Positions 1-6,936 of a DNA stretch of 30,860 nt are shown in pieces. Source of the DNA: a virus. The stretch is taken from IMG/VR virus record IMGVR_UViG_3300035183_000666, positions 1 to 30,860 of that record, one strand, 5' to 3'. Below the pieces are notes generated by a model that was given only the letters and a program-made list of their open reading frames with translations, searched no databases and was not told where the DNA came from. Numbering within the stretch: position 1 is the stretch's first letter; each line of letters begins with the position of its first letter. The position numbers were made by a program, and so were the translations under genes.

Positions 1-141
1 CTGCTTCAGCGTCGGCGCAGCGTCGCCGGCCAACCAGGCTTCGAAGCGAGGGAAGCGCCGGTCCCAATCCTCGGGGGCGACGCCGGAGCGAGCGCGGGCC
101 CACTCGAGCACGCTTGGTTGAACTTCGACCCGGACGCTCAC
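1..141 (-). CDS. XRE-ImmA/IrrE-type regulator or antitoxin, N-terminus only (cut by window edge)
   Basis: The first 47 codons of a minus-strand gene run off the left edge. The visible peptide starts VSVRVEVQPSVLEWARARSG and continues with RFPRFEAWLAGDAAPTLKQ. This closely resembles the N-terminal helix-turn-helix of proteins that fuse an XRE domain to an ImmA/IrrE (DUF955) metallopeptidase, where the usual wording is 'ELLRWAR...RFPKLEAWE.G...PTLKQ'. The GTG start at 141 overlaps the stop of the next upstream gene as GTGA, the same coupling used along the whole operon. Family members act as antitoxins to PIN-like toxins or as proteases that cleave phage-type repressors. The HExxH peptidase motif would lie outside the window, so the fusion itself is inferred from the N-terminus. 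Confidence 0.7.
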   Translation of the reverse strand, partial: MSVRVEVQPSVLEWARARSGVAPEDWDRRFPRFEAWLAGDAAPTLKQ

Positions 142-530
142 GGCTGCGCACCTCCTCGGGATTCTCGGACTTCATCCGAGTGCCCTCCCTCGGGTGCGTC
201 GAAACTGACGAACACGCTCCTGGTTTTGTCTTCCGGGAGTGCGCAATCGGGGCACAGCGTGAACCCGTCTGCTGGTGTCGGGCGCCACAACATGGGGCTC
301 ACCACCACTGTCCCGGTGTCGGTGGGGTATGGCACTGGCATGAGTTTGACGCGGGCGCCGCAGCGTGCATCCAAGGTAATGCGATGCTCACTCGGGATCG
401 GGTCGTCGATCGCGTGCAGTGTGCGGGATGGTAGGGCTATCCCGGTGAGTGGCGCGTTGAACAGTAGGGACGCCACTGACGTCCCCACCACTGCCGAGAT
501 GTCTGGGTGTTCCGTGGGTTTCTTGGTCAT
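138..530 (-). CDS. Hypothetical phage protein with a CxxC motif
   Basis: A protein of about 130 aa with no family I recognise. It contains one CxxC motif (LCPDCALPED) about two thirds along and an isolated upstream Cys (LDARCGAR), so a small metal site is possible but not shown. The C-terminus is charged. I chose ATG at 530 because GGAGG lies four bases upstream. A GTG at 554 with GAGGAGG five bases upstream is an equally credible start and would add eight residues. The gene is the penultimate visible member of the leftward early operon and ends in a GTGA overlap with the XRE-ImmA-like gene. Confidence 0.6.
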   Translation of the reverse strand: MTKKPTEHPDISAVVGTSVASLLFNAPLTGIALPSRTLHAIDDPIPSEHRITLDARCGARVKLMPVPYPTDTGTVVVSPMLWRPTPADGFTLCPDCALPEDKTRSVFVSFDAPEGGHSDEVRESRGGAQP

Positions 531-575
531 CGATCCTCCAATGCGCATGGTCACATCAACCTCCTCGGCCTCGTC

Positions 576-1013
576 CTAGACCCTCACAACCCTGACCGAC
601 GAGTCGCGGGCCAAGACCCGCTCGACGATGCACTGCCGGTGACACTGCCGCTCGTCGTGCTCGAAGCAGAGCAGCGCGACCGTGTGGGCGCGTACCAGTT
701 CCATCACGCGATCGAACGCCGGACCCGCACTGTTGTCGAGCCTGGCGAAGTACCGTCGACGGCCACGAGGAAGGTCGCCCGTGACGAACGGTTCGCGGTT
801 GTCCTTGGGGTTGCCGAGGTCCCGCTCGTGGACGTAGCCGATCCCTCGTTTGTCGAGCGCCTCACGGAGTGCCGTTTCCGACAGGCCCCGCTTCCGACTG
901 ATCGGGTTCAGCCGAACATCGACGAGTACCTCCACGAGGTTCGCCTCGAGGATGTCGAGGAGTTCCTCGACCGACCGGCCCTCGTAGCCGATGCTCACGA
1001 TCCCGGTGCGCAT
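576..1013 (-). CDS. DUF488 family protein
   Basis: A 145-aa protein matching the DUF488 family along its length. It has an N-terminal IVSIGYEGRS (family 'TIGHS/GYEGR' start), VDVRLNPISRKRGLS at 31-45, YVHERDLGNPKD at 60-71, and the C-terminal LLCFEHDERQCHR with Cys116 and the conserved C124-H125-R126. The biochemical role of DUF488 is unsettled. The conserved Cys and CHR residues suggest a nucleic acid- or nucleotide-directed enzyme, and members often occur in mobile elements and defence-type islands. The ATG at 1013 overlaps the stop of the pentapeptide gene by one base (TGATG), so the two are probably translated together. Why a phage carries it is unknown. Confidence 0.85.
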   Translation of the reverse strand: MRTGIVSIGYEGRSVEELLDILEANLVEVLVDVRLNPISRKRGLSETALREALDKRGIGYVHERDLGNPKDNREPFVTGDLPRGRRRYFARLDNSAGPAFDRVMELVRAHTVALLCFEHDERQCHRQCIVERVLARDSSVRVVRV

Positions 1014-2170
1014 CACAGTGGGTACAGGCGGCCGTTGTGGGCTTCCCAGCCGGGCGGCGGGGTCGGGTGTGTCCACTGTGCTTTCCACAGCTTCGCGTCG
1101 GTGAAATCCGCACCGTCAACTGTCGCGTCCCGCAGATCGGCGCATGTGAGATCGGCGTCCCGCAGATCGCAACCGGAGAGATCGCTACGGTTGAGGTTCG
1201 CGGAGGTAAGCGCCGCGCCCCGAAGATCAGCGGCGGCGACCTCGCACCCCGACAGGTCCACGCCGGTGAGATCAGCCCCACGCAAATCCGCGCCGAACAA
1301 CCTGCAGTCGTCGAACGTGGCCGCAACCAGGTCGACACCAGAGAGCACGGCGCACGTCAGGTTGACTTCGGTGAACGAGGCGTTCTCGCTGAACAGTGCG
1401 TGGCGCAGATCAGCATGGTGGAGGTTGGTTTTGTAGAGCACGGCGTCGCGCAGATCGGCATACTGCATGTGTGCGCCGACGAGGCTTGTGTGGTGCAGAA
1501 CGGTGTAGCGCATGTCGGCGCCGGTCAGGTCCGTGTCCTGCATCCTGGCCCACGACAGGTTCGATCCGTTGAGCTGAGCTTCACGCATGTCCGCGCCCCT
1601 AAGGTCGGCGCTGGACAGGGTGCAGCGGTGGATGACCGCTCGGCGTAGGTCGGCGCACCCCAAATCCAGGTTCGGGAAGGACTCGTCCTGCAAGGTGATC
1701 CCGGCGAGGACCAGCGGGCCAGTGAAACCCCTGACACCCTGTTTCCACGCCGTGACGCCTTCCAAGACACACAGCGCGGAGACCGCGGTGGCCCTGTACC
1801 CTCGTGCAACTACTGGGCCGCGTCCCGCCAACACGGGCAGGATTCCCGCCCCCGAGACAGCGGCCAACACCACCTCGGTCGGCACATCCGCCGTGTCAAG
1901 CAAGCCAGTCACGCCCGCGCGCACCAAGGCCTCCCGGTCCTCGGGGGTGGTGTCGGGTGCGTCGTTGCCGCTTACCACGATCTTGCAGAGCAACGGATGC
2001 GCGCACTCCGGTTCGTCACTCCACGGTTCTTCTGCGATCCATGACAGCGCGGACACCGCGCACGCGGTGCCTTTCCGCGGTTCACCCACCCACCCCGCGA
2101 TCAGCTCGAACCGTTTGAGCGCCTCCTCGACGCGATCGCGTGTGACCAGCCGCTCGACGTACCTGTCCAC
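1013..2170 (-). CDS. Pentapeptide-repeat protein with extra N-terminal domain
   Basis: A 385-aa protein. Residues from about 155 to 375 are tandem pentapeptide repeats of the A(D/N)LXX type (for example SADLRGADM, GADLRGADLTGVDLSG, CADLRDATVDGADF), which fold as a right-handed square beta-helix. The first 150 residues are non-repetitive and I do not recognise them. Some pentapeptide proteins mimic DNA and inhibit or protect gyrase (MfpA and Qnr types), but this one has a sizeable N-terminal domain and no diagnostic Qnr loop that I can identify, so the target is open. The GTG start at 2170 is preceded by GGAGG seven bases away. The gene sits between a small hypothetical and DUF488 with overlapping junctions. 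Confidence 0.88.
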   Translation of the reverse strand: MDRYVERLVTRDRVEEALKRFELIAGWVGEPRKGTACAVSALSWIAEEPWSDEPECAHPLLCKIVVSGNDAPDTTPEDREALVRAGVTGLLDTADVPTEVVLAAVSGAGILPVLAGRGPVVARGYRATAVSALCVLEGVTAWKQGVRGFTGPLVLAGITLQDESFPNLDLGCADLRRAVIHRCTLSSADLRGADMREAQLNGSNLSWARMQDTDLTGADMRYTVLHHTSLVGAHMQYADLRDAVLYKTNLHHADLRHALFSENASFTEVNLTCAVLSGVDLVAATFDDCRLFGADLRGADLTGVDLSGCEVAAADLRGAALTSANLNRSDLSGCDLRDADLTCADLRDATVDGADFTDAKLWKAQWTHPTPPPGWEAHNGRLYPL

Positions 2171-2172
2171 CG

Positions 2173-2544
2173 CTACACCTCCTCCGACGTGAAACAGACC
2201 GTGACACCCGCCTCGGACACCTCGACCGTGAACGCGTCGGCAAGCCGGTACGGTCCGGGCCGGTCGATCGCGGCCGCGACCGCGGCACGAAGCATCTCGA
2301 TGTGCGCGGTGACGTCCGGTGCGTCAACGACACGATCAGCGTCGTCGACCATGCGGTCCGCCAACTCATAAGCGAGCCACCGTCGAATGTCGTCCCCGGT
2401 GGGGACAGTGTCGATCGGGTCGGTCGCCGACCATTTCTCGACCCGGTATTGACCGTGGCCGCGGTCCGCGAGCAGGTCGAGGGTTTCGTCGAGTGACGAG
2501 CACCATTCGAAACCGGGCTCGTCGATGCGCCACAGGTTCACCAC
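2173..2544 (-). CDS. Hypothetical phage protein
   Basis: A protein of 123 aa, acidic, starting MVNLWRIDEPGFEWCSSLDE. No recognised domain. Two consecutive GTG codons (2544 and 2541) are possible starts; GGAGG lies four or seven bases upstream respectively, so 2541 may be the better one. It follows a 30-aa ORF by a single base and ends just before the pentapeptide gene, which fits a housekeeping or accessory role in the early operon. Function unknown. Confidence 0.7.
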   Translation of the reverse strand: MVNLWRIDEPGFEWCSSLDETLDLLADRGHGQYRVEKWSATDPIDTVPTGDDIRRWLAYELADRMVDDADRVVDAPDVTAHIEMLRAAVAAAIDRPGPYRLADAFTVEVSEAGVTVCFTSEEV

Positions 2545-2545
2545 G

Positions 2546-2638
2546 TCACCTCCGGAGTTCGCAGCGGATCGTGTCGTCCTGGTCGTCGCTGGAGAAGTCG
2601 CACCATTGGCGGATGAACTCCCGTGGGTGCGGGTTCAT
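2546..2638 (-). CDS. Small 30-aa ORF coupled to the replication protein
   Basis: A short ORF encoding MNPHPREFIRQWCDFSSDDQ and ten more residues. Its ATG overlaps the TGA of the replication-initiator-like gene as ATGA, and the next gene starts one base after its stop. Without it there would be a 90-base hole in an otherwise gapless operon. That placement is the main reason to call it; the sequence itself matches nothing I know. Confidence 0.5.
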   Translation of the reverse strand: MNPHPREFIRQWCDFSSDDQDDTIRCELRR

Positions 2639-3297
2639 CGATCGCTCCTCAGCTGGAGCTCTGCTCGGATGCTGCGGGCTGCCGAAGCGTTCGCTGCCGG
2701 ATCGAGCAGATCCGACGCTGAATCCGCCAGAAATTCCGCCAGGGAATCGGTTGAAGAAGGCAAAGGGGGGTTAGGGGGGTTATCTGTATCTGTATCTGTG
2801 TCTGTATCTGGGGCGTTCCGATCCCGTTTCGCGGAACGCGCGTGAAACGTTTCGCGAAACGTTTCATTGCCGTTCCATGCAACGTTGCGTGAAACGTCGA
2901 TGTTCGAGCGTTGACGACGCGTTTGCACAGGCTCAACCGACTGGTTGTCCACACGTTGCTCGCGGTGCTTCCGCACCCGCAGCGACGAGAAATCCGAGTC
3001 GAACTGGCGTCGCTCCCAACCCGGAATCGACCAGGTCACAGCGTCGGACTCGATCAAACCGAGCCGGCACAGCGCCTCGAGGCCAGCGGTCACGCGCTTC
3101 CGAGGAAGCGCCGCAGCGTCCACGATGTCATCCACACTCAGCGGGATCGAGTCGGTCAACATCAACCGGCCCGGCACGGGCGATTTTCTCGCCAGCACGA
3201 GCACCACGACGAACAGCCACCGATGGTCCGGATCGAGCCGTGCTAAACGGCGATCATCGATGATCTCGACGTACAAACGGAGCCACGGGAACCTCAT
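2635..3297 (-). CDS. Replication initiator / replisome organizer-like protein (winged helix N-terminus)
   Basis: A 220-aa protein. Residues 1 to about 125 (FPWLRLYVEIIDDRRLARLD, then SVDDIVDAAALPRKRVTAGLEAL and the IPGWERRQFDSD end) resemble the winged-helix N-terminal domain of phage replisome organizers of the O/DnaD type, which bind origin repeats and load the host helicase. The second half is a low-complexity linker, including an Asp-Thr repeat (DTDTDTDTD) and a Pro/Asn run, followed by a short Ser/Ala-rich tail. As in lambda O, repeated sequences resembling an origin lie inside the gene, in the linker-coding part (2826-2894), with a second block just upstream (3325-3393). ATG at 3297 overlaps the preceding 37-aa ORF stop as ATGA. 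No DnaC-like ATPase is adjacent. Initiator role inferred from domain resemblance and iterons. Confidence 0.7.
   Translation of the reverse strand: MRFPWLRLYVEIIDDRRLARLDPDHRWLFVVVLVLARKSPVPGRLMLTDSIPLSVDDIVDAAALPRKRVTAGLEALCRLGLIESDAVTWSIPGWERRQFDSDFSSLRVRKHREQRVDNQSVEPVQTRRQRSNIDVSRNVAWNGNETFRETFHARSAKRDRNAPDTDTDTDTDNPPNPPLPSSTDSLAEFLADSASDLLDPAANASAARSIRAELQLRSDR
2781..2810 (+). repeat. Five-unit TATCTG hexanucleotide repeat within the initiator gene
   Basis: Five in-frame copies of TATCTG (fourth copy TGTCTG) encode the alternating Asp-Thr run of the initiator linker. A neighbouring G-rich stretch (2765-2780) encodes the Asn-Pro-Pro motif. Because the unit is six bases, copy-number change would alter linker length without a frameshift. 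Confidence 0.85.
2826..2894 (+). repeat. Iteron block inside the initiator gene (three 23-bp units)
   Basis: Three tandem 23-bp units begin at 2826, 2849 and 2872. Each starts GTT(T/C)C and carries a central palindromic core: GAAACGTTTC at 2856-2865, GCAACGTTGC at 2879-2888, and a degenerate core in the first. A further perfect GAAACGTTTC at 2844-2853 spans the first and second units. The period and core match the block at 3325-3393. Iterons of about 20 bp next to an initiator gene are typical of theta-type origins. Confidence 0.75.
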
Positions 3298-3407
3298 CGC
3301 GGCCTCGTTTCTCGGTCAAAACACACCGTGCAGAACGTTTCGTGGCCGTTCCGTGAAACGTTTCGTGGGTGTTCCACGAAACGTTTCATGGGTGTTGGGG
3401 TTGTCAT
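3294..3407 (-). CDS. Small 37-aa ORF spanning the upstream iterons
   Basis: A 37-codon ORF starting MTTPTPMKRFVEHPRNVSRN and ending with a CxxC-containing tail (FCTVCFDRETRPR). Its ATG overlaps the WhiB stop (ATGA) and its stop overlaps the initiator start (ATGA), so it fills the gap exactly. The iteron block lies within it. It may be a real peptide, or only a way to carry ribosomes through the origin to the initiator gene. No known family. Confidence 0.45.
   Translation of the reverse strand: MTTPTPMKRFVEHPRNVSRNGHETFCTVCFDRETRPR
3325..3393 (+). repeat. Iteron block upstream of the initiator gene (three tandem 23-bp units)
   Basis: Units at 3325-3347, 3348-3370 and 3371-3393 are in perfect 23-bp register. 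The last two differ at only three positions. Each has the core (G)AAACGTTTC: AGAACGTTTC at 3332, GAAACGTTTC at 3355 and at 3378, flanked by GTTCC on the left and TGG on the right. With the 2826-2894 block this makes six units about 500 bp apart. The likely role is initiator binding at the origin; autoregulation of the initiator gene is an alternative. Confidence 0.8.
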
Positions 3408-3706
3408 GCGCTCATCCTCCTCGTGTCGATCCTCGACCGCTGTCGAGGTGTCAGCCCGCCCCACATGCCCTCCGGGATGCGCTCGACGACCGCCTCGATG
3501 AGGCAGTCCTCGATCACGGGGCAACGCGCACACACCACCCGAGGTGTCTCCCAGTCGACCGGTTTCGAGCGGCGGGGAAGCGGGAACCACAAGCTGGTGT
3601 TGTGACCACGGCACGCGGCCTGGTTACGCCAACCCGGTGTCGGTGTCGCCCGCCGCGGTGGATGGTCGATCAGCGTGCGCGGATCAACCAGTGCTTCGCA
3701 GGTCAT
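3404..3706 (-). CDS. whiB-like: WhiB-family iron-sulfur transcription factor
   Basis: A 100-aa protein with the four Fe-S cysteines of the WhiB family: Cys32 in AACRG, then Cys59, Cys62 and Cys68 in VCARCPVIEDC. The family turn motif follows as EGMWGGLTPRQR at 79-90, then a basic C-terminus. WhiB proteins hold a 4Fe-4S cluster and bind the host primary sigma factor to alter promoter choice. Several actinophages carry one, and phage copies can block the essential host WhiB. ATG at 3706 has GGAGG six bases upstream and overlaps the end of the radical SAM gene by 23 bases. Coupling to that gene suggests joint expression, and both proteins need Fe-S clusters. Confidence 0.93.
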   Translation of the reverse strand: MTCEALVDPRTLIDHPPRRATPTPGWRNQAACRGHNTSLWFPLPRRSKPVDWETPRVVCARCPVIEDCLIEAVVERIPEGMWGGLTPRQRSRIDTRRMSA

Positions 3707-5201
3707 GTCTGTCCTCCATCAATCTGCGCTGAACCCCGACCCAGGAGCGGGCCAGGAACTCCTTCGAGCGCCACGTGACGATGAAGTCCCATGGCAGCGC
3801 CACATCGACTGGTAGCTCATCCCACGTCCCTCCTGTGATTGCTCTCGCCTCGTCGAGTCCCACTCGTCGACGAGCGAGCGCGTCGAACAGGTCGACGGCA
3901 CGCTCGTCGGCACGCGAGATCAGGGTGCAGAGCCGTGCCATCTGGTCGGTCCTGCCGACAACGTGGCGGACCTGGAGGTGACTGCAGTGACGCAGATGCG
4001 CCAGGATGAAAGCAGCCCGCCGCGCACCGCCTCCACATGGAGCCCACTGCATTGGTGTGCCCGGCAGCGGCTGAAACGGCTGCCAATGCAACGACAGGTT
4101 CCTCTTCCTCGAGCGGTTCGCGCGTTGCCTCGCGTCGATCTCGGCGACAACCGCCCCGAGCGCGGGGTAATCAATGATCCTCTCAGTCGGGAGCCCGGCA
4201 ATGAGATGCCATGCGGCGCGACCAACAGATGAATCCTCGACCTGACCGAAGAAGCGGACCGTGTCATCGATCAACCGCTCGTCAGTGAGATAGCCCTTGC
4301 CGACTGCCCTGCGCAGCCGGTAGGACACGCCCTCGACACCGAAGGCGTAGCGCTTCTGACCGGGAATCGTCTGATCAGGGTTCTCCAGCAGCGAATCCAG
4401 ACGGCCGGTCCAACCTGAATCGAAACCGCCGTGCTCGCGAAGCGCGGCTCTGATCTCGCTGATCCCCGAGTGAGACTCGGCGTCACCGGCCTGCAGGTGC
4501 ACGAGCTTCGGTGACCGTCTGATCTCGGCAACCACCGCTTCCGCTGGGTTCTCTCGCAGTGGTGTGCGCCAACCAAGCGAGCAGAAGTGGCAGTTGTACC
4601 TGCAGCCTCTCGCGATCTCGATCCGCCGGCGGTTGTCCAGGTTGACGCTGATCTCGTGTCGCAGTGTCACTGTGATGTCACTCGCGACAGCTTGCGTGAT
4701 CGGCGGCGCCGACGACGATGGGCCGTGGACGCTCGGCACCCACACCCCCTCGATGGCAGCAGCGGCACTCAAGAACCGCTCCGTGTTCCCGTGTGCGTCC
4801 CACAGCGCCAACAGCTGCGGCAGTGGATCTTCAGCGTCTCCGATCACGACAAGGTCGGCGATCGCGCCGAACGGCGCCGGATTGTGTGCGCCAGAGCCAC
4901 CGAGCCACACCAGTGGCCACGACCCAACCGGTCGACGATCGGCGGACCGGATCGGCATCCGCCACTCGATGAATCGCTCACCGATGTGGACCGCGCAGCG
5001 CGAATCGAGAACCGAGATGAACACGGCGTCGAAGGCTGTGACCGGGTCGGCTGTTTCCTCCTCGGCAACGAGGTCCAGACCGTGCGGTCCTCCGATCGCT
5101 GCGACGATCGCCAACGGGAATACGAGGCCGTGCGGAACGCGCACACCCTCTTGCTGCTCGAGCATCCGCCACGCGTGGATGGATGACGCAAGTGCTCTCA
5201 C
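3684..5201 (-). CDS. Radical SAM protein with B12-binding-like N-terminal domain, coupled to the cas module
   Basis: A 505-aa protein. Residues 1 to about 160 resemble a cobalamin-binding-type domain, including LGGSGAHNPAPFGAIADLVV then IGDAED (about 100-125), the usual 'GG...P.....D.vv.GE.E' pattern. The radical SAM core follows with C200-x3-C204-x2-C207 (GCRYNCHFC), which ligates the 4Fe-4S cluster that cleaves SAM. Further core motifs are FGVEGVSYRLRRAVGKGYLT and LIAGLPTE, then the PLPGTPMQW motif seen in B12-binding radical SAM proteins. The N-terminal domain has no clear DxHxxG, so cobalamin may not actually bind. The chosen start is GTG 5201, which forms a GTGA overlap with csf3 and has GAGG upstream; GTG 5225 is possible. 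It sits where type IV systems usually carry dinG or cysH. Substrate unknown. Confidence 0.85.
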   Translation of the reverse strand: MRALASSIHAWRMLEQQEGVRVPHGLVFPLAIVAAIGGPHGLDLVAEEETADPVTAFDAVFISVLDSRCAVHIGERFIEWRMPIRSADRRPVGSWPLVWLGGSGAHNPAPFGAIADLVVIGDAEDPLPQLLALWDAHGNTERFLSAAAAIEGVWVPSVHGPSSSAPPITQAVASDITVTLRHEISVNLDNRRRIEIARGCRYNCHFCSLGWRTPLRENPAEAVVAEIRRSPKLVHLQAGDAESHSGISEIRAALREHGGFDSGWTGRLDSLLENPDQTIPGQKRYAFGVEGVSYRLRRAVGKGYLTDERLIDDTVRFFGQVEDSSVGRAAWHLIAGLPTERIIDYPALGAVVAEIDARQRANRSRKRNLSLHWQPFQPLPGTPMQWAPCGGGARRAAFILAHLRHCSHLQVRHVVGRTDQMARLCTLISRADERAVDLFDALARRRVGLDEARAITGGTWDELPVDVALPWDFIVTWRSKEFLARSWVGVQRRLMEDRHDLRSTG

Positions 5202-6010
5202 CTTGCGACCTCGAGACGCGTCCACGGTGCGATGACCTCCGGGAGGATGCGAGCGAAGCCGCCGCTGCCGGGGTCACGTTGCGGTGCACGGAAATATGGC
5301 GGCCGGATCGGTGCGCGTGTGATGTCGCAGTCGGGAACGCCGAGGGACGGCGCGCACCGCGCAGGGATCGGTCGGCCGATCATCCCATCCCGCCAGATCA
5401 CCTGCAGAGGATCCGGATCGCCGATGTCGATCACATCCCAGTCGAGGACGAGTCCCTCTCCCATCGACCGGTTCCGGCCGAGCTGACGAACGCCGCTGAG
5501 CACATCAGAGATCGCCGCCGGGTCACCAATAGCAACCCATTCCAGCGCGGCGCACACCGTTACCACTTCGGGTGTGCGCCACGCGCGGTAGCGGCCGATC
5601 TTGCCGTCCAGAGCGGATGTCGGGACTCGCACACCGAGATCGATGGCCTCCATTCCGTTGAACCGCTTGTGCCACCAGCGCACATCCTCGGCGGCGGCAC
5701 CGACCGGTGCCGCGCACGACGCGAGATGCCACCATTGCGCTCCCGTGTCGATCCGCAGGTGCTTCCACCCCGATTTCTTGCAAACCACGATCGGGATGTT
5801 CTCGGCGTGATGATCAACGGCCGCGCCGTAGCGGACATCGAGCCGCTGGCGGCGCATCGCGGCGGCAAGCACAGCGTCGAGAGGCAACGGCCAATCGTGG
5901 TGCATGAGCACGCCTGACTGCAGACGTGCGATCACGCGCACTGTCCGGGACTCACTGATCAGCGGACCAACGAAGCCACGGAGCGCCCGACTCTTGGATG
6001 CAGTTGTCAT
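5198..6010 (-). CDS. csf3: Type IV Cas5-like protein (Csf3)
   Basis: A 270-aa RAMP-type protein. The N-terminal region reads VRVIARLQSGVLMHHDWPLP followed by LDAVLAAAM (about 24-52), matching the 'l....pl.lD.lLa.a' opening of Csf3/Cas5 proteins. A glycine-rich loop, GVRQLGRNRSMGEGLVL (173-189), matches the conserved RAMP loop near the Csf3 C-terminal half. In type IV complexes Csf3 caps the 5' handle end of the guide RNA beside Csf1. ATG at 6010 overlaps the csf2 stop as ATGA; a GTG nine bases upstream is less likely. It is the last cas gene of the cluster and is coupled to the radical SAM gene by GTGA. Confidence 0.82.
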   Translation of the reverse strand: MTTASKSRALRGFVGPLISESRTVRVIARLQSGVLMHHDWPLPLDAVLAAAMRRQRLDVRYGAAVDHHAENIPIVVCKKSGWKHLRIDTGAQWWHLASCAAPVGAAAEDVRWWHKRFNGMEAIDLGVRVPTSALDGKIGRYRAWRTPEVVTVCAALEWVAIGDPAAISDVLSGVRQLGRNRSMGEGLVLDWDVIDIGDPDPLQVIWRDGMIGRPIPARCAPSLGVPDCDITRAPIRPPYFRAPQRDPGSGGFARILPEVIAPWTRLEVAR

Positions 6011-6936
6011 GTGAGCCACGACAGCGCGTCGAGGATCCGGTCAGCGTGATCGCCGTGATGCGACCTCAGTTGCTGGTGCCACTCGGGTGCGAGCTCCGAC
6101 CCATGGGTTGCGACCATCGAGGAGGTCTGCACCCACTGAGAACAGTCGAGCTGCAGGCGGCCGTGACCAGTCGACGACCGCCCACCGATGTGCGCACCAG
6201 CCGCGGCCCACGCATTCAAGGCTGCACGGAGCTGCGCGACGCAGAGATCGTCTGCTCCTTCGAGCGCCATCCACCAATGGAACCGGGTGCCCGCAGCGAG
6301 CGTCTCGACGCCGTAGCGCATCTGCTGTGCCGTGTCGCGTTCGATGTCGGACACCTCAGGTGTGCTGGCCGAGTTGGCACCAGTGGTGAGCACACCAGCG
6401 ATGCGCTCGTTCAGCATTGGGCGCTTCGCGTCATCTCGACGGCTGAACTCCTCGAGCTGCAGCAGCTCCCAGATCGTCACCGGTCGAGCCGGGACGATGT
6501 CGCTTGGCACGATGTGCGCGGTTTCCACGCAGATCGGAATAAGCTTCCCGACTCGGAGCCGGCCTTCGATGATGCGCCCGCCACCAGACGCACCGAACAG
6601 ATTCACGTGTGGCACAAGCCGGCGAAGCTCCGCGAGTTGCGTCGCTGTGAGCACCGAAGTCGATCCCGCCTTCGCAAGTTGCCCACCAGACCACAGCACG
6701 TCGAACATCTGCAGCGACAGTTCTGGCTGCCCGAGCATTTGCCAGGTCAGTTCGGCGGACATATCACGCAGGATGCCGCGCAATGAGTTCCCGGAGATCA
6801 CCGGTATTTCGGCGATTGTGCCATCAGGTTGGACGATTTTCTCGCGGCGAAAAAACTGGGTTGTGCCTGCTGATTCGCCGCCATGCGAGATAGATGAGAG
6901 TGCTATAGCGGCGCCTTCGATACGGTGATCATTCAT
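6007..6936 (-). CDS. csf2: Type IV Cas7-like backbone protein (Csf2)
   Basis: A 309-aa protein with strong Csf2/Cas7 signatures. ISGNSLRGILRD at 47-58 is the RAMP motif 'ISGNSvRGilRD'; FDVLWSGGQL at 78-87; VNLFGASGGG at 111-120; then RLRVGKLIPIC and VETAHIVP at 126-144. A glycine-rich segment near residue 250 (GGRSSTGHGRL) closes the fold. Csf2 subunits polymerise along the guide RNA and form the backbone of the type IV ribonucleoprotein. ATG at 6936 has GGAGG nine bases upstream, and it overlaps the cas11-like gene by eight bases. This is the best supported gene of the module. Confidence 0.92.
   Translation of the reverse strand: MNDHRIEGAAIALSSISHGGESAGTTQFFRREKIVQPDGTIAEIPVISGNSLRGILRDMSAELTWQMLGQPELSLQMFDVLWSGGQLAKAGSTSVLTATQLAELRRLVPHVNLFGASGGGRIIEGRLRVGKLIPICVETAHIVPSDIVPARPVTIWELLQLEEFSRRDDAKRPMLNERIAGVLTTGANSASTPEVSDIERDTAQQMRYGVETLAAGTRFHWWMALEGADDLCVAQLRAALNAWAAAGAHIGGRSSTGHGRLQLDCSQWVQTSSMVATHGSELAPEWHQQLRSHHGDHADRILDALSWLT

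Noticed and set aside
1037-1648. Long plus-strand open frame opposite the pentapeptide gene
   Set aside because: It is the mirror of the regular pentapeptide codons. The repeat periodicity keeps the opposite strand open; there is no start signal and the minus-strand product is a clear family member.
2826-3393. CRISPR array or parS-type centromere
   Set aside because: The repeats are 23-bp tandem units without unique spacers, so not a CRISPR array. The core GAAACGTTTC differs from the ParB site, whose centre is CACGTG, and no parA/parB genes are present.
3684-5201. CysH/PAPS reductase-like or queuosine (QueE) enzyme
   Set aside because: No SGGKDS-type PP-loop motif. QueE is about half this length and has a different cluster motif. 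CxxxCxxC after a B12-like domain points to the radical SAM superfamily proper.
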